DNA from: Pseudomonadota bacterium
GTDB taxonomy: Bacteria > Pseudomonadota > Gammaproteobacteria > Steroidobacterales > SZUA-146
Direction of reading: 5' to 3'
Assembly: GCA_039028935.1 (NCBI GenBank)
Contig: JBCCHD010000003.1
Span: forward strand, 1-64,000
Length of the DNA: 64,000 nucleotides
Shown here: positions 9,448 to 15,534 of the stretch, piece after piece
How positions within the stretch are numbered: the stretch's first letter is position 1
Layout: each line of letters opens with the position of its first letter
Program-made: the position numbers and the translations under genes
The notes under the pieces: generated by a model
Told to the model about the DNA's origin: nothing
What the model saw: only the letters and a program-made list of their open reading frames with translations
Databases searched by the model: none

Positions 9448-10844
9448 TTAATGTTCGCGACGGGATACAGGCGATTGGCCACGCGTGCGATGCCCTCGGT
9501 TTCGAGCACGCGTAGCACTTCATCCAGATCCTTGTAGACATGGCCACACTCGTCCAGAGGCGTGCGGCGCGTGTTGCCCACAATGCCCTGAATGTCGACG
9601 CCACCGAGTGTGCGTTTGATAAAGCGCATCTCATGGTCGATGTCGTCATGCAGTTCGGCCAGTTCGCGTTTGGCTTTACCGCGTGCCATCACGCGTCCAG
9701 AGCCGTGATTAACCGAACAGCCAGACTCATACGCGCCTTTTAGCGGATACAAAATCGCTGCACCGTCAAGCATGGAGCCAGGGACCAGGCATGGGTGCCC
9801 AGTGGTTTCCCACTTGGTGCCCACCAAGTCCGGGTGTCCGGCCGGAAACGCACGCGTCGCGCCTTTACGATGAACAAATCCTTTCTTGGTTGTGCCATCG
9901 GGCAATACCAGCGTCTCTTCCTGCACCAGGTTGTGCGAGATTTCATAAAACACCTCGCCCGTGGCATTGAAGACGTTTTCTAGCGCTTTTTGCACACCAC
10001 GCACGATAATGTGTCGGTTGGCCACAGCGTAGTTGGCCGCCGAATTGTGATGCGCCCAGTACTCTTTGCCGAGCGGTTCATCGGCTCGCAGCCATGATTC
10101 TTCGCGTCGGTTTTTCGCGAGCCCACGTAGCTCGGCGCCGGCGTAGAAGTAGTGATTTGCGGTTTGCCAGCCGTAGCCACGACTGCCACAGTGGATCATG
10201 ACCCACACCGATCCGTCTTTGACGTCGACCTGCATTTCGACGAAGTGGTTGCCACCGCCAACAGAACCGATTTGAGGACTCGCTTTGCTTCGTGCACGCT
10301 TGATGCGGTCGGTGTCGAGCACCGATTCGTCAACAGCGATGTACTGCCGCTCGCATACATCCGCGCGCACGCCTACTGCCTGAGCGCCGTAGCGGAAAAT
10401 GTCTTCAATCTTGCGATCCGTCAGTCGAGGCATGTGCTTTGGGCGATGGCTACCCACGCCCGTTGCAATGCGCAGCTCGACATCGTCAATCCATTGGCGA
10501 CGCTTGTCCCAGTCGGCGACGTCGGCCGCGTTCAAGCCAGGCACTTTGAGATAGACCACGCCACAAGAAATGTCGTAGCCACTGCCAGCCTGAATGATGA
10601 CATCCTCGGTGACCGCCACACCTCCCACGGGAATGCCGTAGCCGACGTGCGTGTCGGGCATAAGGTACAAGCCGATAATGCCCGGATACGACGCAGCTTG
10701 TGCCGCCTGTCGCCATAGGGTTTCGTCGGTCTGCGCAAACAACGTTTCAGACAGATACGCGTTCACCTCGGCGTTCATGTCACCGATTTTAGGCAGCACG
10801 TAATGTGCTTCAGATACTTTTTCCACTTGTTGTCGGTAAGACAT
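9435..10844 (-). CDS. rtcB: RNA ligase RtcB (3'-phosphate/5'-hydroxyl joining)
   Basis: RtcB joins RNA 2',3'-cyclic phosphate or 3'-phosphate ends to 5'-hydroxyl ends using GTP and manganese. It repairs cleaved tRNAs in bacteria and splices tRNAs in archaea and animals. The 469-residue protein shows the family's metal and guanylate motifs in order: MPDTHVGYGIPVGG, GSGYDISCG (metal cysteine), VGGGNHFVE, HCGSRG, HNLVQEE, HRKGATRA and CSVNHGSGR. The histidine of the last motif corresponds to the guanylylated one. It is longer than E. coli RtcB but within the family range. An AAGGA ribosome-binding site precedes the ATG, and the gene follows the HNH gene by 54 bases. No rtcA or rtcR is present; the neighbours are instead a tRNA array, a slipin and an HNH protein. 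Confidence 0.95.
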   Translation of the reverse strand: MSYRQQVEKVSEAHYVLPKIGDMNAEVNAYLSETLFAQTDETLWRQAAQAASYPGIIGLYLMPDTHVGYGIPVGGVAVTEDVIIQAGSGYDISCGVVYLKVPGLNAADVADWDKRRQWIDDVELRIATGVGSHRPKHMPRLTDRKIEDIFRYGAQAVGVRADVCERQYIAVDESVLDTDRIKRARSKASPQIGSVGGGNHFVEMQVDVKDGSVWVMIHCGSRGYGWQTANHYFYAGAELRGLAKNRREESWLRADEPLGKEYWAHHNSAANYAVANRHIIVRGVQKALENVFNATGEVFYEISHNLVQEETLVLPDGTTKKGFVHRKGATRAFPAGHPDLVGTKWETTGHPCLVPGSMLDGAAILYPLKGAYESGCSVNHGSGRVMARGKAKRELAELHDDIDHEMRFIKRTLGGVDIQGIVGNTRRTPLDECGHVYKDLDEVLRVLETEGIARVANRLYPVANIKGTD

Positions 10845-10898
10845 CGTCTTGTCCTTTCTATTAATAGCCTTTTGAATACAACGGTGTTCAATAGGCGG

Positions 10899-11462
10899 TC
10901 AGTCTACACGCAGTCGGCTGCTAGCCCCCACCCGTGTGCGCAGGAATGCCATTTGATCGGCCAGAATGCGTCTGTTTTCCAGAATCAGGCCTTCGGCGCG
11001 ATTCGGTGCGTAGGGCACGGCAAGCAAACGTAAACCACTCCGCTGAAGCGGCTGATTGTCCTTGCGGTGGTTGCAAGGCCGACAGGCCGCCACAACATTT
11101 TCCCATGTGTCTTCGCCGCCCGCTGAGCGCGGCACAATGTGATCGCGCGTGAGCAGGCGAGCGGGTAGCCCACTGCCACAATACATGCAGCGGAATTCAT
11201 CGCGTCGAAAAAGCGCCGCATTGGTCAGGGCCGGTGTTCCGGTCCAGTTTTGCGCGCGCTGATCAAGCGACGTGGTTGCGACGATCGAATTGACAGTCAG
11301 CCGTGAACGACGGCCGGTCAGTCGCGACACGCCGCCGCGCAGCACCGTCTGCTCCAGACCAGCTTCCCACGCAACTTGCCGACGGCAGTAAAGCAGGGCA
11401 CCTTCTTCGCGAGACAGCCAGGCCACGGGCCTACCGCTGATATCGAGTTTTAAAATTCTCAT
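10899..11462 (-). CDS. HNH endonuclease family protein
   Basis: A 187-residue protein with a C-terminal HNH domain of the McrA-like type. A zinc-binding CMYCG pair is followed by LTRDHIVPRSAGGEDTWENVVAACRPCNHRK, giving the H, N and H residues plus a second CxxC. The N-terminal 90 residues carry an RNA- or DNA-binding-like beta segment (MRILKLDISGRPVAWLSREEGALLYCRRQ) common to this subfamily. The ATG at 11462 is chosen because the frame further upstream runs through a tRNA-like sequence. Lying between a tRNA array and rtcB, it could cut DNA or RNA. HNH proteins usually cut DNA, so any role in making RtcB substrates is conjecture. Confidence 0.88.
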   Translation of the reverse strand: MRILKLDISGRPVAWLSREEGALLYCRRQVAWEAGLEQTVLRGGVSRLTGRRSRLTVNSIVATTSLDQRAQNWTGTPALTNAALFRRDEFRCMYCGSGLPARLLTRDHIVPRSAGGEDTWENVVAACRPCNHRKDNQPLQRSGLRLLAVPYAPNRAEGLILENRRILADQMAFLRTRVGASSRLRVD

Positions 11463-11505
11463 CGTCTTATTCCATGTGGTATCAACAATGCCGATTGTGT
11501 AAAGG

Positions 11506-11580
11506 TGGTGGACACGGCGGGTATCGAACCCGCATATCGCCGCAACCGAGGCATTACTCCCGGCCAATCAAGCGTTGGAA
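11506..11580 (-). tRNA. Degenerate tRNA-like element, last in the array
   Basis: The 3' part is intact: a perfect T-arm (GCGGG, loop TTCGATA, CCCGC), a seven-base acceptor strand CGTGTCC, A73 and an encoded CCA. No matching 5' acceptor strand (GGACACG) is found within normal distance. The anticodon region forms CCGGG/CTCGG with an eight-base loop that gives no clear anticodon. It is probably a decayed tRNA or a tRNA mimic. Confidence 0.45.
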
Positions 11581-11872
11581 AGCGCGCACCGGCAGAGTGT
11601 TGAACCGTCTCATGTGGCGCAATCCCGCGTTGGTGCTCGCCTCAAAATGCTCATTTACAAATGTAAACTCCGCTTTTTCGGCAAGAACCGCCTTGTCTTG
11701 CACTCACCTGAGCAGGCTCAACCCACTGCCGACGAGTAACCCTGACAAAGAGCAGTCGCCTGCAACTCATAACCTGACCGCGTTGATTTCCTAGACGACG
11801 ACCGGTTTTACCCGGACCACCTGCAGCCAATCTTTTAGGTGGCGGCGTCCATTTGCCAACGTGCCCGAAAAG
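11581..11872. other. Array spacer without recognisable tRNA
   Basis: About 290 bases between the degenerate tRNA-like element and tRNA-Leu(CAA). I find no complete tRNA cloverleaf or supported gene. A short inverted repeat (TTTACA, two bases, TGTAAA) lies near 11654-11667. Confidence 0.4.
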
Positions 11873-11950
11873 TGGTGCGCAGCCCGCGAGTCGAACGCGG
11901 AAGCGAGTAGGTTTGAGCTACCCAGGTATGCCAGTTCCCGTCAGCTGCGC
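11873..11950 (-). tRNA. tRNA-Leu(CAA), short variable loop
   Basis: Acceptor GCGCAGC/GCTGCGC is perfect. The anticodon loop is CTCAAAC, the T-arm is CCGCG/CGCGG, then A73 and an encoded CCA. The variable loop is only five bases (CGCTT), whereas bacterial tRNA-Leu normally has a long class II arm. The D-arm (AACTGGCATA loop) still looks like that of class II tRNAs. Confidence 0.85.
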
Positions 11951-11954
11951 GGGG

Positions 11955-12029
11955 TGCGGACCCCCGGAATCGAACCGGGATGCCAATGGGTTTAAACCAT
12001 CGAGGTTTGCCAGTTTCCATCAGGTCCGC
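11955..12029 (-). tRNA. tRNA-Leu(UAA), short variable loop
   Basis: Acceptor GCGGACC/GGTCCGC, anticodon loop TTTAAAC, T-arm CCCGG/CCGGG, A73. CCA is not encoded (CCC follows). The variable loop is five bases (GGCAT), again unlike standard class II tRNA-Leu. Confidence 0.85.
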
Positions 12030-12034
12030 AAAAT

Positions 12035-12112
12035 TGGTGGCCGCCCTCGGAGTCGAACCGAGAAGCACCTGTTTCTAAGACAGGTAGGTATGCCAATTCC
12101 CTTCAGACGGCC
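12035..12112 (-). tRNA. tRNA-Leu(UAG), short variable loop
   Basis: Acceptor GGCCGTC/GGCGGCC with one G-T pair, anticodon stem CCTGT/ACAGG with loop CTTAGAA, T-arm CTCGG/CCGAG, A73 and an encoded CCA. The variable loop is five bases (TGCTT). It completes a set of three Leu isoacceptors with the same unusual class I form. Confidence 0.85.
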
Positions 12113-12191
12113 AATGTGTTGGTGTCCCTGCCGCGATAGCGCAGGGCGTAGAGAGCCTTGAGCCACTTCGTAAAAAAGTGAGTGAAAAATG

Positions 12192-12266
12192 TGGACATGC
12201 CGCTCGGAATCGAACCGAGGAAAACGAGGGTTGCAACCTCGCGCCTTACCATTTGGCGTCGGCATG
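12192..12266 (-). tRNA. tRNA-Cys(GCA)
   Basis: Acceptor CATGCCG/CGGCATG, D-stem GCC/GGC, anticodon stem CGAGG/CCTCG with loop TTGCAAC, T-arm CTCGG/CCGAG, discriminator U73 as expected for Cys, encoded CCA. Confidence 0.92.
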
Positions 12267-12268
12267 GT

Positions 12269-12342
12269 TGGCTGATCAGGAACGAATCGAACGCTCATTT
12301 GTGGGTTTGGAAGCCACTGTCTTTCCATTAGACCACTGACCA
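12269..12342 (-). tRNA. tRNA-Trp(CCA)
   Basis: Acceptor TGGTCAG/CTGATCA, D-stem GTC/GAC, anticodon loop TTCCAAA, T-arm GAGCG/CGTTC, G73 as usual for Trp, encoded CCA. The closing pair of the anticodon stem is a C-C mismatch. Only two bases separate it from tRNA-Cys. Confidence 0.85.
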
Positions 12343-12343
12343 T

Positions 12344-12417
12344 TGGATCGGCGTCGTGGACTTGAACCACGATCTTGAGATTCAAAGTCTCATGTCTTGC
12401 CATTAGACGAGCGCCAA
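12344..12417 (-). tRNA. tRNA-Gln(UUG)
   Basis: Anticodon stem TGAGA/TCTCA with loop CTTTGAA, T-arm CGTGG/CCACG, encoded CCA. The acceptor TTGGCGC/ACGCCGA has one mismatch at 7-66, and the discriminator is U rather than the usual G. The D-arm closely matches that of the adjacent tRNA-Trp. Confidence 0.82.
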
Positions 12418-12420
12418 ATG

Positions 12421-12497
12421 TGGTACAGCTGACAGGATTCGAACCTGTGGCCTCGACTTTCGCACAGTCGCGCTCTATACCGCTGAGCTACAGCCGT
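12421..12497 (-). tRNA. tRNA-Arg(GCG)
   Basis: Acceptor ACGGCTG/CAGCTGT, D-stem GCTC/GAGC, anticodon stem CGACT/AGTCG with loop GTGCGAA, T-arm ACAGG/CCTGT, A73, encoded CCA. GCG is an uncommon Arg anticodon in bacteria, which normally use ACG (inosine) for these codons. G at position 32 is also unusual. Confidence 0.85.
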
Positions 12498-12510
12498 ACT
12501 GAAACTAGGG

Positions 12511-12537
12511 TGGGAGGGTGCGTTGCACACCCTCCCA
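12511..12537 (-). other. Perfect hairpin after slipin stop codon
   Basis: A ten-base-pair inverted repeat (TGGGAGGGTG/CACCCTCCCA, seven-base loop) lies between the slipin stop and tRNA-Arg(GCG). There is no T-tract, so it is more likely an RNA processing or stability element than a terminator. Confidence 0.6.
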
Positions 12538-12551
12538 GGGGGATTGCCGGA

Positions 12552-13694
12552 TTACTGTTTGATGTTAACCAGTCCATCCAGCAGCGCATCGAGACCGCCA
12601 ACAACCGACAGGTTGCCAACGTTTTCGGTCACTTTCTCAAGCGTCTCGAGCTCTTTGAGGCGCAATGCCACACGGTTGCTTTCCATCACTTTCGCGGTGT
12701 TGAGCAATGAACGCGTTGCATTGGTCTCTTCGCGGCGGCGAATGACATTCGCTTGAGCCGCTTTTTCAGCTTCCACCACCTTGCCCAGTAGGTCTTTCAT
12801 ATCACCAGGCAGGATGATGTCTTTCACGCCAACACTCACTACGTTGAGGCCAATCTCGGCAAAACGGTCGCCAAGGTGGTCCGCGACATCACGGTCGATG
12901 GCGGATTTATCCTCAAGCAGGGTGTCGAGTTTGCGGGTACCGACGGCCGCACGAAGACCAAACTGGATTTCTTTGTAAAGCTGATCCATTGGGTCTTTAA
13001 ACGCGCGCACGGCTTTCGCTGCATCCACAAACTGATACGTGGCGGTCACGTTGATGCGCAGCGCCACTTTGTCTTTGGTCAGGATTTCCTGACCTTGGAC
13101 TTCAAGTGCTTTCACACGCAGGTCAACCAAATCAACCGACACGGCGTGCGCCAGATTCCAGAAGGCGTGCAGACCTGCCGATAGGGTTTGGTTAAGTTCA
13201 CCGTCCACATACAGCAGACCGACATGCGCGTCTGGTACCACACGCGCATACACCGCGTGACTGGCCACGTTTTGCACCACGGCGGTACGACCGTTTACCA
13301 GGCGCTTGGTTAACGCAGCGTCGAGCTTAATGGCCTCGTCGAGGTCAAAGCGTTCGACGCGTACGTTCACCACGCCTTTCCAGTAGAGTTTGCGCTCCGC
13401 TGGACCCAGCACCTGGGCAGCCCGCTCATTGAAGTAGACCAACGCCGCTTCGTTCGCGCGCGTTTCCACCATGTGGAAGTGCGCATCGACCGCGGTACGC
13501 TCGGCTTCAACGAGGAAGTCCGCCAGGCGGTGCTCGAAGACTGCGACCGAAAGATCGTAGCGCTCAACCGTGTAGCGTTTACGTGGGCTGAAGTACCGAT
13601 AGGTACCGGGTGCAAGGAATGAAAGGAAGTCTCCGTCTTTAAACAAGAGACCGCGTTCGTGCTTGCGCACGATGAATTTTTGCATGAACAACAT
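12552..13694 (-). CDS. Slipin (band 7/SPFH domain protein)
   Basis: A 380-residue SPFH/band 7 protein of the slipin type. These form membrane-associated oligomers, and slipins are known neighbours of RtcB-type RNA repair genes. The N-terminal segment FIVRKHERGLLFKDGDFLSFLAPGTYRYF is typical. The SPFH domain follows, with VGLLYVDGELNQTLSAGLHAFWN and the conserved GLNVVSVGVKDIILPGDMKDLLGKVVEAEKAAQANVIRRREETNATRSLLNTAKVMESN helix. The ATG at 13694 has a GGAG ribosome-binding site and matches the family N-terminus. An in-frame ATG at 13856 has a perfect AAGGAGGTGATC ribosome-binding site and would add 54 residues, so two forms or an upstream leader peptide are possible. The gene is embedded inside the tRNA array. 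Confidence 0.92.
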   Translation of the reverse strand: MLFMQKFIVRKHERGLLFKDGDFLSFLAPGTYRYFSPRKRYTVERYDLSVAVFEHRLADFLVEAERTAVDAHFHMVETRANEAALVYFNERAAQVLGPAERKLYWKGVVNVRVERFDLDEAIKLDAALTKRLVNGRTAVVQNVASHAVYARVVPDAHVGLLYVDGELNQTLSAGLHAFWNLAHAVSVDLVDLRVKALEVQGQEILTKDKVALRINVTATYQFVDAAKAVRAFKDPMDQLYKEIQFGLRAAVGTRKLDTLLEDKSAIDRDVADHLGDRFAEIGLNVVSVGVKDIILPGDMKDLLGKVVEAEKAAQANVIRRREETNATRSLLNTAKVMESNRVALRLKELETLEKVTENVGNLSVVGGLDALLDGLVNIKQ

Positions 13695-13842
13695 AGTGCG
13701 TTCTCCTTTTTGGTTTGTATTGAGTTGAATTCCGTGCTGAGACGGTCGTGTTTGAACGCGCGTAGACGAGGCGCCAGGCCATATCGTGCGTTTTTCGTTG
13801 GCCTTTTGCTTTGCAATACGACGTTCGACTTCTGCCAGCCGA

Positions 13843-14037
13843 CTAAGACCAGCCATGCCTGATCACCTCCTTTTTGTTGTGAATGGGATGAGCATCAAGG
13901 CGTTTCTTGATGTAAAAATAGGGAGCGCCAGCCACCACGGTCGTACAACGGAATCGCGGCGCCGACTGAGCGAGCGGTGTGTGTACCCAATGCTGGTTGC
14001 CATCGAGATAGGCTCGAGGAGCCTTCCTGTATTCCAA
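13843..14037 (-). CDS. Possible small protein in the tRNA array
   Basis: A possible 64-residue protein starting at TTG 14037, nine bases after AAGGA. Its composition looks protein-like (AYLDGNQHWVHTPL, PYFYIKKRLDAHPIHNKKEV). The end overlaps the ATG at 13856 ahead of the slipin gene. I do not recognise it; its existence is inferred from frame, ribosome-binding site and position only. Confidence 0.35.
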   Translation of the reverse strand: MEYRKAPRAYLDGNQHWVHTPLAQSAPRFRCTTVVAGAPYFYIKKRLDAHPIHNKKEVIRHGWS

Positions 14038-14191
14038 GCGTTCGGTCCTTGAACGAATGACAACTAACGTAGGGCGGACCCACAGCCGGAACAGTGCGGC
14101 GGGACACGAGTCGGTCGCACAAGCGTTGCAGAGCATGTACCGAAGCACATGATCCGCCGGTGGCTGACGCGGATGGGGCGATATTCCTCGC

Positions 14192-14240
14192 CAGAGGAGC
14201 GGATTCGAACCGCAGGCTTTCGCCTTTACCGTTAGGCCTT
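14192..14240 (-). tRNA. Truncated tRNA remnant (D-arm and T-arm only)
   Basis: A D-arm-like hairpin (14222-14237, stem GCC/GGC with a CGG-containing loop) and a T-arm (GCGG, TTCGAAT, CCGC, 14199-14213) are separated by only about ten bases. There is no anticodon arm, paired acceptor or CCA. It is probably a deletion remnant or a tRNA mimic. Confidence 0.4.
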
Positions 14241-14249
14241 TGGAAGGCT

Positions 14250-14325
14250 TGGTGGGAAATGCAAGAATCGAACTTGCGACTTTCAGATTCTGATCTGATG
14301 CTCTAACCGACTGAGCTAATTTCCA
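14250..14325 (-). tRNA. tRNA-like gene with six-base anticodon loop
   Basis: The cloverleaf is otherwise good: D-stem GCTC/GAGC, T-arm GCAAG/CTTGC with TTCGATT, A73 and an encoded CCA. The anticodon stem TCAGA/TCTGA encloses only six bases (TCAGAA), one short of normal. If a base before T33 is missing, the anticodon would be CAG (Leu). The first acceptor pair is a T-C mismatch. It is unlikely to decode normally. Confidence 0.6.
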
Positions 14326-14437
14326 AGTGGCGGTTGAGTGCTAACGATACGCTCGGTACACACCGTGCGATGGGGGCGTGAGTGCGCCGGACGGGATCAA
14401 AACCCGAACCATAGAACGCCGCTCGCGGGCCCAACCC

Positions 14438-14513
14438 TGGTTGTCCGAGTTGGAATCGAACCAACGACCTCCGCTGTGTGAGAACGGTGCTCTTCCAACT
14501 GAGCTATCGGACA
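14438..14513 (-). tRNA. tRNA-Val(CAC)
   Basis: Acceptor TGTCCGA/TCGGACA perfect, D-stem GCTC/GAGC, anticodon stem CCGTT/AGCGG with loop CTCACAC, T-arm GTTGG/CCAAC, A73, encoded CCA. Confidence 0.92.
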
Positions 14514-14516
14514 ATA

Positions 14517-14587
14517 TGGTCGAGAGGGCCGGATTCGAACCGGCGCGTGCGGGGTTATGAGCCCCGCCTGAGACCGCCTCCCTCTCA
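14517..14587 (-). tRNA. tRNA-Met(CAU), initiator-like, reduced D-arm
   Basis: Anticodon stem CGGGG/CCCCG with loop CTCATAA has the three consecutive G-C pairs of initiator tRNAs. The 1-72 pair is a weak T-G, also initiator-like. T-arm GCCGG/CCGGC, A73, encoded CCA. Only 14 bases lie between acceptor and anticodon stem, so the D-arm is shortened and lacks a normal G18-G19 loop. Confidence 0.75.
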
Positions 14588-14602
14588 AAAAAACGAAAAA
14601 AC

Positions 14603-14679
14603 TGGACCGCCTGGAGGGACTCAAACCCCCGACCTGCTGGTTCGAAGCCAGCCGCTCTATCCCACTGAGCTACAGGCGG
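14603..14679 (-). tRNA. tRNA-Arg(UCG)
   Basis: Acceptor CCGCCTG/CAGGCGG perfect, D-stem GCTC/GAGC, anticodon stem GCTGG/CCAGC with loop CTTCGAA, T-arm GGGGG/CCCTC, encoded CCA. The discriminator is U, where Arg tRNAs usually have A or G. Confidence 0.9.
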
Positions 14680-14682
14680 TGA

Positions 14683-14773
14683 TGGCGGAGAAGCCAGGAT
14701 TCGAACCTGGGTAGGGTTTCCAACCCTTTTTTGTTTAGCAAACAAACGCCATAAACCACTCGGCCACTTCTCC
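14683..14773 (-). tRNA. tRNA-Ser(GCU)
   Basis: A class II tRNA with acceptor GGAGAAG/CTTCTCC, anticodon stem TTTGT/ACAAA with loop TTGCTAA, a long paired variable arm (GGGTT...AACCC), T-arm CCAGG/CCTGG, G73 and an encoded CCA. A conventional Ser form. Confidence 0.93.
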
Positions 14774-14782
14774 ATGCATGTT

Positions 14783-14858
14783 TGGGGCGAATGAACGGAG
14801 TTGAACCGATATCAACCAGGGTCACGACCTGGGGCTTTGCCGTTAAGCTACATTCACC
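14783..14858 (-). tRNA. tRNA-His(GUG)
   Basis: Acceptor GTGAATG/CATTCGC with the His-specific extra G at -1 (base 14858) opposite C73, encoded CCA. Anticodon stem CCAGG/CCTGG with loop TCGTGAC gives GTG, but position 33 is C instead of the near-universal U. The T-stem has one T-T mismatch. Confidence 0.85.
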
Positions 14859-14862
14859 ACAC

Positions 14863-14950
14863 TGGCGGAGACTGAGGGGATCGAACCCCCACATCCGTTA
14901 AGACATCGCCGGGTTCAAACCGGCTAAGCACGCCGACCTTGCGAGTCTCC
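14863..14950 (-). tRNA. tRNA-Ser(UGA)
   Basis: A class II tRNA with acceptor GGAGACT/AGTCTCC, anticodon stem GCCGG/CCGGC with loop TTTGAAC, a long variable region, T-arm GGGGG/CCCTC, G73 and an encoded CCA. The D-arm (stem GCA/TGC) is atypical for Ser. Confidence 0.87.
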
Positions 14951-14958
14951 AAAAAAAT

Positions 14959-15036
14959 TGGTCTGAAAGGCTGGATTCGAACCAGCGGCCTCTCGGTTCC
15001 AAACCGAGTACTCTGACCAGGCTGAGCTACTTCCAG
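14959..15036 (-). tRNA. tRNA-Pro(UGG)
   Basis: Acceptor CTGGAAG/CTTTCAG with one G-T pair, anticodon stem CTCGG/CCGAG with loop TTTGGAA, T-arm GCTGG/CCAGC, A73, encoded CCA. Confidence 0.92.
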
Positions 15037-15041
15037 AAGAG

Positions 15042-15117
15042 TGGTAGACCGAGGCTGATTTGCACAGCCGACCTCGCGATTATCAGTCGCGCGCTCTACT
15101 GGCTGAGCTATCGGTCT
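15042..15117 (-). tRNA. tRNA-Ile(GAU) with altered T-loop
   Basis: Acceptor AGACCGA/TCGGTCT perfect, anticodon stem CGCGA/TCGCG with loop CTGATAA, T-stem GGCTG/CAGCC, A73, encoded CCA. The T-loop is TGCAAAT, with G in place of the pseudouridine-forming T55. The D-loop lacks the paired G18-G19, so the D-T tertiary contact is altered. Confidence 0.85.
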
Positions 15118-15123
15118 CTGTGA

Positions 15124-15351
15124 TCAGGAAAGCACCGGAACAAACGATCCATCAGCCATTGCGCGACGGATATAGCGCATATACATAACGGCTTTGTCCT
15201 CAAGTTCAAGCGTGGCGCCTCCCACGTCTTCCAGCGGAACGGGAAACAGGTATGCGCCACGTTTAGGAATATCAACGCCGTAGTAGGCGACGCCCTGACG
15301 GTATCGAACGAAGCGAACCGTGTTGCCTCTAACAATGTCTTTGATGTTCAT
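15124..15351 (-). CDS. Small phage-like protein within the tRNA array
   Basis: A 75-residue protein with a good AAGGA ribosome-binding site nine bases before the ATG. The sequence is compact and beta-rich (VRFVRYRQGVAYYGVDIP, YLFPVPLEDVGGATL) with a helical end (AVMYMRYIRRAMADG). It has no signal peptide or membrane helix. It resembles short proteins found in phage genomes, but I cannot name the family. It lies between tRNA-Ile and the interrupted tRNA-Glu and would be part of the same transcript. Confidence 0.7.
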   Translation of the reverse strand: MNIKDIVRGNTVRFVRYRQGVAYYGVDIPKRGAYLFPVPLEDVGGATLELEDKAVMYMRYIRRAMADGSFVPVLS

Positions 15352-15369
15352 GCTGCTTTCCTTGTTGTT

Positions 15370-15525
15370 TGGTGACCCGGACAGGGGTGATCGAAACAGC
15401 CTTAGGGCTGTTTAGACCCTGCGGGCCTCACGGCTACGCCGCTCGTCGTTGATTGCGGTGCAATCGATCGAACCTGCAATCTCGAGGATGAAGGCCTCGC
15501 GGCTTAACCATTCGCCTACCGGATC
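15370..15525 (-). tRNA. Interrupted tRNA-Glu(UUC), about 80 nt insertion in the T-arm
   Basis: The 5' part reads acceptor GATCCGG, a D-arm with stem GGC/GCC and G18-G19, anticodon stem CGAGG/CCTCG with loop CCTTCAT (UUC; C at position 33), the 5' T-stem strand GCAGG and loop TTCGATC. The partner strands CCTGT (15381-15385) and CCGGGTC (15374-15380), A73 and CCA lie about 80 bases further on. Rejoined, the acceptor pairs seven of seven (one T-G) and the T-stem five of five (one G-T). The insertion (about 15386-15465) is full of short hairpins and ends with a second copy of TTCGATC. It could be an intron-like insert, a small mobile remnant that used the T-loop as target, or an inactivating insertion. 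Confidence 0.8.
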
Positions 15526-15534
15526 ATTAAAAAG

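Noticed and set aside
12113-12191. Possible tRNA between Leu(UAG) and Cys with GGGACACCA end
   Set aside because: A short hairpin is present but no T-loop or acceptor partner.
14375-14437. Possible further tRNA with a CGGG-TTTTGAT-CCCG arm and TTCTAT loop
   Set aside because: No acceptor pairing, no proper anticodon stem; too weak to list as a tRNA, at best a remnant.
14341-14775. 144-residue minus-strand frame in the tRNA array
   Set aside because: It runs through four to five tRNA genes; the cloverleaves are far better supported.
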